A stretch of 26,053 nt of DNA. Source: JAGVPT01 sp963843065 (GTDB taxonomy: Bacteria > Bacteroidota > Ignavibacteria > UBA10030 > UBA8401). A model generated the notes under the pieces. It was given only the letters and a program-made list of their open reading frames with translations, searched no databases and was not told where the DNA came from. Shown in pieces: positions 25,133 to 26,053 of this stretch (positions within the stretch are counted from its first letter, which is position 1; every line of letters starts with the position of its first letter). The stretch is from the NCBI GenBank assembly GCA_963843065.1, contig CAWJKX010000127.1, forward strand, positions 1 to 26,053. Direction: 5' to 3'. Both the position numbers and the translations under genes were made by a program.

Positions 25133-26053
25133 ATGAAACTAATTTCCTTCGTCATCCCCGTTTACAACGGCTCCGCAATGGTCGAGCGCTTGCATCAACA
25201 TTTACTCCCCGTCGCAAGATCTTTCGGCAAATACGAAATGATCTTCGTGGACGATGGGAGTACGGACGGAAGTTTCTCCATCCTGACAAAACTTCAATCA
25301 AAAGACCCGAACGTGTGTGCCGTGGAGCTCAGCAGGAACTTCGGGCAGCATAATGCGACGCTCGCTGGACTCTCATGCGCGCACGGCGAAGTGATCGTGA
25401 CGCTTGACCAGGATTTACAGAATCCGCCGGAAGAAATACCGGGGTTGATCCGGAAACTCATGGAAGGGTTCGATGTTGTGTACGGTCTGCCGGAGGAACG
25501 GGCCCACAATTTTTTCCGGAATATCACATCCGATTTCAGCAAATGGATTTCCCGAAAGATTCTCTCAACCGCGTTGAACGGTAATTTCAGCAGTTTTCGA
25601 GCCATGAAAAAATGGGTCGTAGACGAAATCGTGAAATACAATTCTTCATACACGTACATCGACGGTCTTATCAGCTGGACGACGACAAACATTGGAGGCA
25701 TTACCGTCAGAAACGATAAGTCGGACTTCGAGTCCCACTATACTCTCCTGCGTTTGATTAATCATGGATTAAATCTTCTGGTGAATTTTTCAATCAAGCC
25801 GCTGCAGATTGCATCGATGCTCGGATTGTTAAGCGCATTCGCCGGCCTGATCGGTGCGGCGGTTGTCGTCGCTCAGAAAATCATATACGGGGTCCCGGTA
25901 CAGGGCTGGACATCGATCATGGTTGTTGTCCTTGTCATCGGCGGAATGCAGATCGTTTTCCTCGGCCTGATCGGCGAATATACCGGCAGGATTCTAATGA
26001 ATTCAAACAGTTCACCGAAATTTATTATTCGCGACATCAAAAAAGGATCTCAA
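25133..26053 (+). CDS. GT2 polyprenyl-phosphate glycosyltransferase (ArnC/DPM1-like), runs off the right edge
   Basis: From ATG 25133 there are 307 codons without a stop to the window end, so the C-terminus may be incomplete by a few residues. The GT-A domain has ISFVIPVYNGSAMVERL, MIFVDDGSTDGSF, SRNFGQHNATLAG and VIVTLDQDLQNPPEEI (DxD-type metal site). SSFRAMKKWVVDEI and YIDGLISWT follow, and two C-terminal membrane helices (LQIASMLGLLSAFAGLIGAAV, MVVVLVIGGMQIVFLGLIGEY) end in YTGRI. This is the ArnC/GtrB plan: sugar transfer from a nucleotide to undecaprenyl phosphate at the inner membrane. It lies 69 bases after the GT39-like gene, its likely consumer. Confidence 0.92.
   Translation, partial: MKLISFVIPVYNGSAMVERLHQHLLPVARSFGKYEMIFVDDGSTDGSFSILTKLQSKDPNVCAVELSRNFGQHNATLAGLSCAHGEVIVTLDQDLQNPPEEIPGLIRKLMEGFDVVYGLPEERAHNFFRNITSDFSKWISRKILSTALNGNFSSFRAMKKWVVDEIVKYNSSYTYIDGLISWTTTNIGGITVRNDKSDFESHYTLLRLINHGLNLLVNFSIKPLQIASMLGLLSAFAGLIGAAVVVAQKIIYGVPVQGWTSIMVVVLVIGGMQIVFLGLIGEYTGRILMNSNSSPKFIIRDIKKGSQ

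Overview
The window looks like a chromosomal segment from a Gram-negative bacterium of the FCB group, most likely near Ignavibacteria/Chlorobi. Evidence: two remnants of a type IX secretion C-terminal sorting domain (the NYPNPFNPST motif with a KVYDVLGREV strand), an envelope-polysaccharide locus, mid-range base composition, and many genes without a clear Shine-Dalgarno. The assignment rests on motif recall, not on a search.

Layout. 1-537 (minus): 5' part of an IS110-family transposase running off the left edge, with its non-coding end (about 540-785) where this family encodes a bridge RNA. 955-3024 (plus): ECF sigma factor, zinc-binding anti-sigma factor and TlpA-like lipoprotein, apparently a redox or envelope-stress operon. 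3036-3737 (minus): metallophosphoesterase. 4264-7188: AsnB-type amidotransferase and a SAM methyltransferase, separated by dispersed hairpin repeats. 7322-about 8160 (minus): decayed gene for a T9SS-secreted protein. 8201-14147: nucleotide-sugar block with a WlbA/WbpB-like dehydrogenase, hexapeptide acetyltransferase, DegT aminotransferase, glycosyltransferase, second DegT aminotransferase (WbpE-like) and KdsC-like phosphatase. 14393-17188 (minus): large PDZ/multi-TM/GAF/SpoIIE phosphatase. 17397-18729: Wzx-like flippase. 19100-20014: AT-rich FkbM-like gene. 20557-26053: glycosyltransferase, second AsnB-type enzyme, GT39-like membrane glycosyltransferase and an ArnC-like GT2, the last cut by the window edge.

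How it works together (inference). The dehydrogenase, acetyltransferase and aminotransferase are the core of the UDP-2,3-diacetamido-2,3-dideoxy-glucuronic acid pathway (WbpB-D-E/WlbA-B-C). Two AsnB-like enzymes in the same locus would fit amidation of such uronic acids to uronamides, as proposed for Bordetella and Pseudomonas O antigens. Glycosyltransferases assemble the unit and the flippase exports it. The terminal GT2 plus GT39 pair would make and use a polyprenyl-phosphate sugar on the periplasmic side.

Five genes (anti-sigma, TlpA, the glycosyltransferase at 10962, the aminotransferase at 12488, the flippase) each need one surplus base removed to read as an intact family member. The shared direction suggests systematic sequence error or a common mutational process. 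I give these genes as whole reconstructed spans and state the break point in each.
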